In this document: piece after piece, positions 25,235-34,500 of the stretch
How positions within the stretch are numbered: the first letter of the stretch is position 1
Layout of the letters: each line of letters opens with the position of its first letter
From: CAZLGM01 sp964623625
GTDB taxonomy: Bacteria > Desulfobacterota > Desulfobulbia > Desulfobulbales > Desulfocapsaceae
Reading direction: 5' to 3'
Assembly: GCA_964623625.1 (NCBI GenBank)
Contig: CAZUUJ010000003.1
Span: forward strand, 1-64,000
Length of the DNA: 64,000 nucleotides
Program-made: the position numbers and the translations under genes
The notes under the pieces: model-generated
Database searches by the model: none
Seen by the model: only the letters and a program-made list of their open reading frames with translations
Told to the model about the DNA's origin: nothing

Positions 25235-26017
25235 TTACATCCCGGCCAACCGATCTCTGTCTACAATTCTAATTGTTCTTCCCTGTACATCAATCAACCC
25301 TTCCTTGCTCATCTTAGTTAGTATTCTCGAGAGAGTCTCAGGAATGGTGCCAAGTAGACTTGCCAATTGGCCCTTTGAGATGCCCAGTTCAATTGTATTT
25401 CCTCCACCCTGCTCTTCAGCGGAATAGATCAGGTAACCGGCCAACCTGGAAGGTACTTCCTTTAGTGAGAGGTTTTCGATCTGAGTGGCAAACCGCCGCA
25501 GACGCATGGACAGCAAACCGAGCATATTAATGGCAATCGACGGTGTTTTATGGACCAGCTTGACAAACTTGTCCCTCGGGAAATAGAGTAATTTCGTTTT
25601 TTCAAGGGTCTCGGCGTTGGCCGGAAAAGAATGACCGTGGAAGACAGGGGCTTCGGCTATCATCTCTCCAGGATTGCAGATATGAAGAATATACTCCTTT
25701 CCACTGTCAGATATTTTGAAGATCTTTACCTTTCCGGACAGAACCATGTAAAAACCCTCACCTTCATCACCTTCAAAAGTAAGAAGTGAAAAATCAGGTT
25801 CTNNNNNNNNNNACTCTTTTCCTGTTTCTTTTATTTTTAATATTTTTACCTTGCCGGACATAACCATTTAAAACCCCTCACCTTCATCACGTAAAAAAAA
25901 AAGCGACTCACCCTTTTCAAATAGTTTTTCACTGGCAATCCGCTCGATCTCATCCAATTGCTCTTCCGGCAATCCCTGGAAAAGCCCGCTCTCAGAAACA
26001 AGTTTTGCACAATCCAT
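25235..26017 (-). CDS. Crp/Fnr-family regulator, interrupted by assembly gap and duplicated sequence
   Basis: A Crp/Fnr regulator reads from ATG at 26017 (MDCAKLVSESGLFQGLPEE). The 10 N at 25803-25812 join two pieces that overlap in content. The stretch 25813-25890 repeats, with differences, the coding content of 25692-25772: MVMSGKVKILKIKETGKE versus MVLSGKVKIFKISDSGKE. The upstream piece also shows a frame break at an A10 run near 25890. The C-terminal half is intact, with the helix-turn-helix SKGQLASLLGTIPETLSRIL. The cAMP phosphate cassette is degenerate and there is no cluster of N-terminal cysteines, so it is neither Crp nor classical Fnr; a DNR/NnrR-like sensor is possible. It lies 61 bp after the lipoprotein gene on the same strand. 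Confidence 0.75.
25803..25812. other. Assembly gap (10 N)
   Basis: Ten ambiguous bases interrupt the Crp/Fnr gene. Similar sequence on both sides indicates that two contig ends, probably overlapping, were joined here, so the true gap size is unknown. Confidence 0.95.
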
Positions 26018-26077
26018 ATTCACCAAATCTTCTTAAACTGTCAGAGGAGTTTCGTTTTCTTTTCGACCTGAGAGAAC

Positions 26078-27067
26078 TTACTCGTCTTCCATCATTTTTT
26101 CAATCTGATGTCTGAAAGGATATGGAATGGCCCCATCCTGCTCTGAGAGAGTTTGTTTGTCTGAAGCTGTTGTCTTCAGGTTAGTGAAGTCGGACAGCAG
26201 CGGATTTGACTTTTTTAGTATTTTTTTAATTGTTATCGGACCGACCCAAAGCATGTACTGCTCATTATACTCCGCCTCAACCGAAGCAGATTGTGGCGGC
26301 ATGACAAGGCTCCCACTATTCTTTTCTACAGCAAGGATTTCGATGGCGGTTTTTGCCCGCAAGATCTCATTATTGGCTAAGAACCATTCAACCCTTGTTC
26401 GTACAGTTCCAAAAACATCTACTGTTACATAGACATCAACCTCCGCCTCAGAAGGAGGCACTACATGGACCCCTTTCAAGAACAGGTAGGTCTGGAGCAA
26501 TCCTGAAAGGTATTGTATATCATTGGATGTAATCTCTTCCGACCCCTTATAGGCTCCCAAGCCTTTGTACTCAAGCCCGAGCTGCGCTTGGCTGCCGCTT
26601 CCTTCCTGGCTCGTTTGTTTCCAGTCAGGTGAAGCCAGAGTCGACTCTGTTTTACTGCTTGTTGTACTTGAAGTTGAATTGGAACTTGTTGTAGAGTCAG
26701 ATTTTGTCGATCCTGATGTAATTGTCCTGCTGGTAGTTTTTGAGGTGTATCTGGGATAAGTCGCCTTTTCGGTCGTTGCCGGTGTTTGGACATAATCCCC
26801 CCGAATCTGTGAAACAAGCGATAGACGCCCTCCCTGCAGATTGCCGGTCCCTTTATCGCCTATAGCATTTATAAAGAGATTAACCTTTTTCCCTCGAATT
26901 GTTGAAAGATCAATTTTTTTAATCGTTGCTCTAGTAGCAGCAGCAACCAGTTCCTGCTCTACGGCAAAACGCTTACCACCGCCATGGCCGGGAATACCGG
27001 TCAAAGATCCACAACCATTTAGAATCAAAAGTATTATTACTAGTCCAAGCAACTGATTTGTTTTCAT
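26078..27067 (-). CDS. Lipoprotein of unknown function at the end of the type I secretion operon
   Basis: This 329-residue protein has a lipoprotein signal (LLILNGCGS, lipid site Cys19). Residues about 100-150 form a Ser/Thr-rich low-complexity linker. The remainder is a mixed alpha/beta domain with VHVVPPSEAEVDVYVTV and VEWFLANNEIL, resembling domains of outer-membrane assembly lipoproteins, but I do not recognise a family. AAGGGG precedes the start. It lies 48 bp after the HlyD gene and no TolC gene is in the window. It may sit at the outer membrane as part of the export or anchoring machinery for the RTX protein; this is inference from position. Confidence 0.7.
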   Translation of the reverse strand: MKTNQLLGLVIILLILNGCGSLTGIPGHGGGKRFAVEQELVAAATRATIKKIDLSTIRGKKVNLFINAIGDKGTGNLQGGRLSLVSQIRGDYVQTPATTEKATYPRYTSKTTSRTITSGSTKSDSTTSSNSTSSTTSSKTESTLASPDWKQTSQEGSGSQAQLGLEYKGLGAYKGSEEITSNDIQYLSGLLQTYLFLKGVHVVPPSEAEVDVYVTVDVFGTVRTRVEWFLANNEILRAKTAIEILAVEKNSGSLVMPPQSASVEAEYNEQYMLWVGPITIKKILKKSNPLLSDFTNLKTTASDKQTLSEQDGAIPYPFRHQIEKMMEDE

Positions 27068-27115
27068 TATTTCCCCTTATTATTTTTACCAAATCTAGAC
27101 ACACCGATTTAATTT

Positions 27116-28540
27116 TTACGGTTCTCGAAAACTCTCATCCAAAGCCCGGATTATGGGATAGAGAAAATAGGAAATCACTTTCCGTTTACCGACCTTTATT
27201 TCAGCTCTTACTTTCATCCCCGGCATCAATCGAAACCCAGTAGGGACATTTTTAAGCTGTTGGGATAATAGACGGATACGCGTACGATAGAATCCGCTTT
27301 GTTCTTCTGTTTGTGTCGTATTATTTGGCTGTTGTATATTATCCTTCTGAAATGAATCTTCGCTAATCACCCTTACCTCACCCGATAACGTGTCATGTCG
27401 CTGGAAGGGAAAAGCATCAAGCTTTACACGCACAGAATCGGATATTCGAATTCTTGCAATGTCCTTGGATGAAATATTGACTTCCGCCTCTATCTCACTG
27501 TTGAAAGGAACAAGGGTGATAAATGGTTCTGCCTGCTGCACAATGGATCCCACAGACCGTTTGGCCATGTTGAGAACGATACCTTTCTGTAATGCACGTA
27601 AAGAGACAAGTTCATGCAATCGTTTTGCCTTGTTGATTTCTTCAGTTATCTTCTCATGCTCACTTCGAAGCTGAACCTGCTGCTCCATCAACTCGCCTTT
27701 TCGGTCCTCAATAAAGTGGAGCCATTCAGACTCAACCTGTTTCAGCTCGCCTAAAATCAGTTTTTCCTCTGCATCAAGATTTTCAATATCATTACCAATG
27801 AGCGTCCTTGATTTTTGCGCCTCCAGCAATTTCAATCTATAATCAACTCCGTTCTGAGGAAGTCTGGCAGTGACCCCTTCCACATCACGGAGCAGTTTGT
27901 GCTGTTTCTGCTTTCCCGCTTTCTTAACACTGATTAATGAACGTTTTGCCTGAAGCGCCCCAATCTTTTCATCCTTCATCTGTTTGTTTCGCTGAAAGAT
28001 TTTCTTTCTTTGATTAAAAAGATTCTCCTGCAATATGCCATCCTCACCGTCAGTGGGCTGAGAATTAAAGGATCTATTCTCCAACTCCGCTCGGATTCTT
28101 CTAAGCTGGACGCCAAGGGTCTGGTGCTGTCTGCTCAATCTGGTTAAATCAGCGCTGGCAAAAGTCGAATCAAGGGTGGCAAGCAATTGTCCCTCTTCGA
28201 CAATATCGCCAACCCGGACTTCAATTGATCGTATTATCGCCGTATTCAATGGCTGAATGACAATTGTCGGAGCCGTTGTAATCAATTTGCCCTGAGCAAC
28301 TACAATTCGGTCAACTCGAAAAAATATAGCACCAACAACTACTGCAACGAGTGTTGCCAGAATAAGATAAAGAACCCAGCGTACTTTTCCCGATACTGGC
28401 CGTTCCTCTATTTCAACGGCATCAGGTTGATACTTGAGAACCTCATGATTGGTTTTCTTTCCATTATCTTTCAATGCTTTCACTTCCTTTTCCCCGTCAT
28501 TCCAGCATGCACTTAAATTGAACAGCCGGAATCCAGCCAT
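27116..28540 (-). CDS. HlyD-family type I secretion adaptor
   Basis: This 474-residue periplasmic adaptor links the inner-membrane ABC exporter to an outer-membrane channel. It has a cytoplasmic N-terminus, one membrane helix (VRWVLYLILATLVAVVVGAI, about 55-75), the first lipoyl half VRVGDIVEEGQLLATLDS, a long coiled-coil region (about 140-330) and the second half with LVSLRALQKGIVLNMA. The C-terminal beta domain has LMPGMKVRAEIKVGKRK, the typical end of HlyD/PrtE proteins. It starts 21 bases after the exporter stop with TTAGGG as ribosome site. Length is normal for RTX adaptors. Confidence 0.93.
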   Translation of the reverse strand: MAGFRLFNLSACWNDGEKEVKALKDNGKKTNHEVLKYQPDAVEIEERPVSGKVRWVLYLILATLVAVVVGAIFFRVDRIVVAQGKLITTAPTIVIQPLNTAIIRSIEVRVGDIVEEGQLLATLDSTFASADLTRLSRQHQTLGVQLRRIRAELENRSFNSQPTDGEDGILQENLFNQRKKIFQRNKQMKDEKIGALQAKRSLISVKKAGKQKQHKLLRDVEGVTARLPQNGVDYRLKLLEAQKSRTLIGNDIENLDAEEKLILGELKQVESEWLHFIEDRKGELMEQQVQLRSEHEKITEEINKAKRLHELVSLRALQKGIVLNMAKRSVGSIVQQAEPFITLVPFNSEIEAEVNISSKDIARIRISDSVRVKLDAFPFQRHDTLSGEVRVISEDSFQKDNIQQPNNTTQTEEQSGFYRTRIRLLSQQLKNVPTGFRLMPGMKVRAEIKVGKRKVISYFLYPIIRALDESFREP

Positions 28541-28561
28541 TCAACAAGCCCTAACAGCTTT

Positions 28562-31117
28562 TCACACCAACTCCATCTGTTGTTCCCAAAGGTTTTTATA
28601 CAACAGGCAATGATCAAGCAGATATTGGTGGTTGCCATGCTCTACCAATTTCCCATCTTCCAGTACAATGATGCTGTCTGCATCTTTCAGCATCGACAAT
28701 CTATGTGAAACAATAATAACGGTGCGATCTTGACCGATTTTAGCGAGGTTATTTCGAACAATTCTTTCACTTTCAGGATCAAGTGAACTGGTTGCTTCAT
28801 CCAGTATCAGGATCTGAGGATGGGTCAGTAAAGCCCGTGCGATGGCCAACCGTTGCCGCTGTCCACCCGACATATTGGTTGCCCCTTCCTCCAATAGTGT
28901 GTCATAGCCATGAATCATCTCAACGATAAATTCATCAGCTCCTGCAAGGATTGCAGCATTGATGATTTCCTGTCGCGATGCTCCTGTTTGTCCAGATCTT
29001 ATGTTTTCGGCAACGGATGTGCGAAAAAGAAAATTCTCCTGCAATACCACACCTGTATTTCTTCGCAAATGAGCCGTATCTATCTCTCCCATATAACAAT
29101 CGTTGATACGGATTGTGCCATTTGTCGGAAAGTAAGCTTTTTGCAGCAGCCGTGTAAGAGTGGTTTTCCCGGAACCGCTCGGCCCGACAATGCCCAAAGT
29201 AGAACCGGCAGGAATCGTAAAAGAAATATCTTTTAAAGCTTCCGATAGCCCGACCCCATAGCGAAAACTCACGCGGTCAAAAACTATATCGCCAAGCAAT
29301 GACGGTCTGGTGCCATGCCTGTCGGCTCCCCACTCTGTTTTTGCGTTCATTACGGTACCAAGTTTTTCAACGGAAAGGGCCGCTTCCTGATACTGATGAA
29401 TAAGACCGACCAGCCGTACGAGCGGTGAAGTAACCCTGCTGGCCAGCATCTGGAAAGCAATCAAAGCACCTACTGTTATAACTCCGCTAAATACCTGACT
29501 GGCTCCAAGCCAGATCAGCAGAACTATCATTAATCGCTCCAATAGCTGAGTGATTGATTTTGCCGTAATCGAGATTTTTCCGACCCGGAACTGCATACTG
29601 ATTGCCTGGGCCACTTTATTCTCCCACCGATTTCTCAGCAGTGGTTCAATCGCCATTGCCTTAACCGTCGACATGCCGTTAATCGTTTCCACCAGCATGG
29701 CCTGCCTTTTGCCTTCCGCTTCATAAAGCTCGTCTAGTCGACGTTTAAACGGCGACATCAGAAGGAAGATAACGGTTGCAATCAGAAGAGTGAAAACAAG
29801 AACAATAACGGTCAGTTTAAAACTGTAGAAAAAAAGAAATGGCAAAAAGATGAAAAGAGACGTTGCTTCAAGGAAAGTGAGAAAAACACTGCCTGTCAAA
29901 AATCCTCGGATATTGGAGGTCTGCTGCATATGTTTTGTCAACACCCCAGCAGTCATCTTCTCAAAAAAATCAAGAGGAAGATTCAACATATGCCTAAACG
30001 TTCTGGCGGTAACCCGCAGATCAATCTTGTTCGTTGCATTGAGCAACAGGTAATCTCTTAGATAATCCAGACAGCCGTTGACGATAAGCATCACTGTCAT
30101 CCCTATGCCCAACACATGCAAGGTTGTGAAGGCCTGGTTCACCAGAACCTTGTCGATAACGATCTGAAAGAAAAGAGGAGTGATAAGAGCAATCGCATTG
30201 ATAAAGAGAACGGCGAGACCGATATCAAAGAAAGTTATTTTCTGCCGAAGAATTTCCGGCATAAACCAACGCAGACTAAACGGCTGATTCTCGTCGGAAA
30301 GCTTATACTTTTTCTTGAAAATATAAATATCTCCATCCCATAACTCCGCAATCTCGCTCCGGGTCATGTTTGTAAATTGTTCTTTCTCAGAAGCAATCGG
30401 ATTCCAGATGCCGATCGACACATCATTAGATCCATCACTCGACGAAACAACGCCGGTAGCAACTACATGAGTTCCATTTCCAAGCTTCAGAATGGCGGGA
30501 TATGCCTTATTCAGATTGATCAGGCCTTCCCATTCCATCTTCATCAACTTCCCCTTCATACCGAAATCTTTTCCCATTCGCAAAAGGGTGTTTTGAGTGA
30601 TCTCATCCTTACTTAACCCATACTCATGTTGTAAACGTTCCTGGGTCAGTTCGACTTTATGCTCACCTGCAACGACTGAGAAACAGGCAAGAGCTGTATT
30701 TATTTTTTCAAAAAATAAAACAGCACCGGTCCAGAGATTTTGAAAATCTGCTGAAATAATAGTATCGCCAGGGCTTTCTCCCGGTTTCAATATGGTCACA
30801 CTAGCCGGTTCACTCTTTCCTTCATCTTCTATTTCTCCGATAATCTGATAACTCCCATCCACCATTTCAACAATGATAGGAAGTTTGGATGCCAGTTGAG
30901 CCAGCTGTTTTGGCGACTGGTGATAAATAACTGTCTTCAAACCATATATATTGGCCATTTGGATAATACGTTCCAACCCCCTTTCACCGTCTTGATCTGC
31001 TGGTAGATCATCTTTCGCATCAAGTGAATCGGAAAAGCCAGTCCAGCCATTATGATCGGCCAGATAGCGGCAACAATCTAAAAGACTCAAATCTTGAAGA
31101 GGACGTTCGGTTTCCAT
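28562..31117 (-). CDS. Type I secretion ABC exporter with two N-terminal C39-like domains
   Basis: This 851-residue exporter moves the RTX protein across the inner membrane. Residues about 1-145 look like a LapB-type C39-like domain (SLLDCCRYLADHNGW). About 150-285 is a second, HlyB-type C39-like domain (ALACFSVVAGEHKVEL). Neither shows an intact cysteine-protease site, so they would bind substrate without cutting. Six membrane helices follow (about 295-575), then the ATPase with Walker A GPSGSGKTT, signature MSGGQRQR, Walker B ILILDEATSS and the H-loop VSHR. HlyB-type exporters are about 710 residues; the extra length is the added N-domain. It lies 386 bp after the RTX gene and heads the export operon. 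Confidence 0.92.
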   Translation of the reverse strand: METERPLQDLSLLDCCRYLADHNGWTGFSDSLDAKDDLPADQDGERGLERIIQMANIYGLKTVIYHQSPKQLAQLASKLPIIVEMVDGSYQIIGEIEDEGKSEPASVTILKPGESPGDTIISADFQNLWTGAVLFFEKINTALACFSVVAGEHKVELTQERLQHEYGLSKDEITQNTLLRMGKDFGMKGKLMKMEWEGLINLNKAYPAILKLGNGTHVVATGVVSSSDGSNDVSIGIWNPIASEKEQFTNMTRSEIAELWDGDIYIFKKKYKLSDENQPFSLRWFMPEILRQKITFFDIGLAVLFINAIALITPLFFQIVIDKVLVNQAFTTLHVLGIGMTVMLIVNGCLDYLRDYLLLNATNKIDLRVTARTFRHMLNLPLDFFEKMTAGVLTKHMQQTSNIRGFLTGSVFLTFLEATSLFIFLPFLFFYSFKLTVIVLVFTLLIATVIFLLMSPFKRRLDELYEAEGKRQAMLVETINGMSTVKAMAIEPLLRNRWENKVAQAISMQFRVGKISITAKSITQLLERLMIVLLIWLGASQVFSGVITVGALIAFQMLASRVTSPLVRLVGLIHQYQEAALSVEKLGTVMNAKTEWGADRHGTRPSLLGDIVFDRVSFRYGVGLSEALKDISFTIPAGSTLGIVGPSGSGKTTLTRLLQKAYFPTNGTIRINDCYMGEIDTAHLRRNTGVVLQENFLFRTSVAENIRSGQTGASRQEIINAAILAGADEFIVEMIHGYDTLLEEGATNMSGGQRQRLAIARALLTHPQILILDEATSSLDPESERIVRNNLAKIGQDRTVIIVSHRLSMLKDADSIIVLEDGKLVEHGNHQYLLDHCLLYKNLWEQQMELV

Positions 31118-31502
31118 AGAATTTGTTATTGTTTTCTTGTCAAAAAATCAGATTTTTAATCCCCTCTACCATGCTGATATGACAATGAGATGACGAAATG
31201 AAAAAAACCGCGATTTTTTTAGACTTTGGGGTTTTTGAAACTGGTGATCTTAAAAAGATCTTACAATTTAAACATTTTATTCAAGGACTAGGATCATTTT
31301 AAAAACAGTCACTTGAGGATAAACTCCGTATATTTGGCTTGTGTGAGCATTTTATTCTTTGCTGTGACACTGTATCTGGGCAGGCAAGTGCGGTTACGAG
31401 ACTCCGAAATAGAAATTCTTCAAAATGGCCTTTAAACGAATCCGTTATTATTGAACTGTTTTGTCAGGTATCTTCAGAGTACCATAACCATTACTATGAG
31501 AC
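31118..31502 (-). promoter_or_regulatory. Upstream region of the exporter operon
   Basis: These 385 bases separate the RTX stop from the exporter start, both minus-strand. A copy of the recurring motif ATGACAATGAGATGACGAAA lies at 31178-31197, about 60-80 bases before the exporter ATG. A small hairpin, GATCTT-AAA-AAGATC, lies near 31247. I see no strong terminator after the RTX gene, so read-through from it is possible. Confidence 0.5.
31178..31197 (-). promoter_or_regulatory. Recurring regulatory-like motif, copy A (before exporter gene)
   Basis: The plus strand reads ATGACAATGAGATGACGAAA. It matches copies B and C at nearly all positions of the core ATGAnAAYGAGATGACGAAA. It sits about 60-80 bases before the exporter start. 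The function is inferred only from recurrence and position. Confidence 0.55.
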
Positions 31503-34500
31503 TTATACAGTCAACAGCGCATTCTTTAACTCGCTTTCACGGTCAGCGCTGGTTCCAAGAAAACCCGTAAGGGAAGATTGCACTGACAAATTTGATTGCA
31601 GACTGATACTATCTGTCTGCCTTCTATAATTATCATAGTGGTTATTGACTATTGATATGGTTGAACTACCTGTAGATGATTCCATTTGAGATGTAGCTCT
31701 GTTCTTTGTCAGTTGCGCTAGAAGGGAACCGGCTTCCTTTTCTTCTGATTTCCCCTTGCCAGATTGGATCTTGGAAACTCCACTTTTTATGGGAATCTCC
31801 CGCAGCAGATCAAGGCTTTTCCGATTATTCTGCCATGGTCTTTTAAAGCCCTCAGAAGGTGTTAATTGCAGGATTCGTTGTTGTATATCGTGTGTTTCAA
31901 GATATTTTTTTAGAATAGATGTATTTGCGGGTGTTTCCTGCTTATCTTTTTCGGTTGGCGTTGAGGTCTCAGTTGACTGTTTCCCTGATGAGGACGTCTG
32001 CAGCTTCTCAGCATTATTGTTTTCAACATTGGTTTGTTGAACCGGGCCTGCCGTTTTTTGTGGCAAAACAGAAGCCATCTTCAGTATCACCTGTTCGGTT
32101 ATCTGTTCATCTTGAGAACTCTCACTTTTCACATTGCTAAATGTAAGCGTTGTTGTTGTGATACCACCTTTACCGTCATCAATGGTGATTACGGCAAATT
32201 CATCACCAGCATATTCCTCCCCGGTTTCGTATCTCCAATTGCCGTTTTCATCAATAGTCAATGTACCATTCTCCGGCCCGACACTGATGGTGAAGGTCAC
32301 CGTATCTCCATCAACATCGGTTGCCGGCACCGTACCTGTTGCAACAACAGTGTCCTGGAGAACCGTGGTCAGCCTTTCAGGCGCCTCGGGAGTATCGTTT
32401 ACCGGCAAAACCGTTATTGAAAGTGTCGCCTTGGTTGAAAGACTGTATTCATTTGCTATTGTTATGAGGACTGCATCACTGCCAAAAAAGTTTTCTTTGG
32501 GTTTGTAGCTGAATTTGCCGTCTTCATCCAGTTGGAACTCACCGAACTCACTGTCTTTGTTGATACTGTATGTAAGAGTTCCACCAACCGGATTATCGAC
32601 CTCCAGCCTGCTTTCAAGACGACTGTCTTCGTCCAAGCTTAATTCGTTCTTTTTTAAGCTCGGTTTGCTGACCATAACTTCAAAGAGCAAATCAATCGAC
32701 CGGCTTCCGCCCTTGTCATCTTCAACTAGAACCGTTGCTTTATCTTCTCCTACAAAACCTCTTGCAGCCTCATAACTCCAGCTTCCATCTGCTTCAACAG
32801 CAAATGTTCCGGATGGCTGTTCACCGGTAATAGTAAATGACAGATTATCTTCATCAATATCACTTGCTTCTAGCTGTCCTGTTGCAAGACGAACATCTTG
32901 AAGGATGTTTTTCTCTGGTATTCTAATTACAGGTAAATCATTGACCGGTAGAACCGAAAAGAGAATTGTAGCTTCTGCAGGCATCCAATACTTGTTTCTA
33001 ACAGTTAAGCTTACTCGATCTTCACCGTTGAAATCATTTAAAGGTTTATAGGTATACCAACCTTCTTCATCTATTTGAAAAACACCATATTCACTGTCAT
33101 CATCAATAGAAAAAGTCAGCCTGCCGCCTACAGAATTCTCCACAGATAAGTTCCCAGAAAATATTGAATCCTCGTTAAGAACAACACTATCTTTTTTAAC
33201 CAAAGGAGGGGAAACCTGAACGTAAAAAGACAAATCAACCTCTTTATTCCCGCCATTTCCATCTTCAACTAAAACTATAACCTTATCATTGCCGATAAAT
33301 CCTTCAGCCGCTTCATACTCCCAACTGCCATTCTCTTTTATGCGTAAATTACCGACAGGCGGCTCACCGACTATCGAATAGCTCAGTTCATCTCCGTCGA
33401 TATCATGGGCAACAAGTTGACCCTCATAAGACCTAATATCCTGAAGATGATATTGTTCAACCGGTTCTATAACAGGCGCGTCGTTCACCGGTTTGATGGT
33501 GAGATCGATGGTCGAAATAGCTTCTCCACCGGCGTCATTTTTTATTTTAACCTTTACCTGATCGCTACCATTAAAGTTCTCGTCGGGTGTATAGTACCAT
33601 GAACCGTCATCCTCAAGGTCAAACTCACCGCTGGCAGCCTCCTGCCAGATAGAAAATCCCGGTTCGTCACCACCATTTTCCACTTCGATCTGTCCATCGA
33701 TATCGCTATCTTCATCAAGACTCTTTTCATAGTTTGCGACTTGCAGGAGTAGAGGATCGGCGGCGTCATCGTCGTCATAGCCATCATCGTCATATCCGTC
33801 TTCTCCTCCGTCATCAGCTAGTGATTGAATGATCTCTTCCGGGCTTTTTGTGGTTCCACCCTGTATTTTAAAAGTCTCGACACTGTTTCCTGCTATAAGT
33901 AAATAGTGTTGCAGTTCCTTTCCGTAACGAACATGCAAGTCTTCATCTTCAAGCTCGAACGATATATTCTCCCAATCGATATCCCTATTAAACACGACAC
34001 AATCATTTCCATCGTCATCATACAGATAATCGTTCACTATCAGATCATCATCGTAAAGGCTGGCCTCATCATCTGCTGATAAATAATAGTGATCATTGCC
34101 CCTACCACCTGCTAGAATATTGCTGCCATACCCCCCGTCCAACTGGTCATCACCATCTTCAGCATTTAAATAGTCATCCCCGGAATTGCCGAATAATTGA
34201 TCTTGTCCCTCTCCTCCTTCCAACATGTCATCACCGGCACCGGCTTCAATTAAATCATTCCCTCTTTTTGCATTTAAATAATCATCACTATCATCCCCTC
34301 TAAGTATGTCATCTCCATCGGTTCCACTTATATATTTTTCGTACCCACCAGTATCATCATCATAGCTGCCGAGGTCGTCATCATATCCATCTTCTCCTCC
34401 ATCATCGGTTAATGACTGAATAATATCTTCTCTGCTTTTTACGCCTCCGCCCTCTATTTTAAAAGTCTCGACACTGTTTCCTTCTACGAACAAACTATGT

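Noticed and set aside
26565..26759. Antisense frame opposite the lipoprotein's Ser/Thr-rich linker
   Set aside because: Its valine/leucine-rich sequence is the mirror of the low-complexity linker, not a gene.
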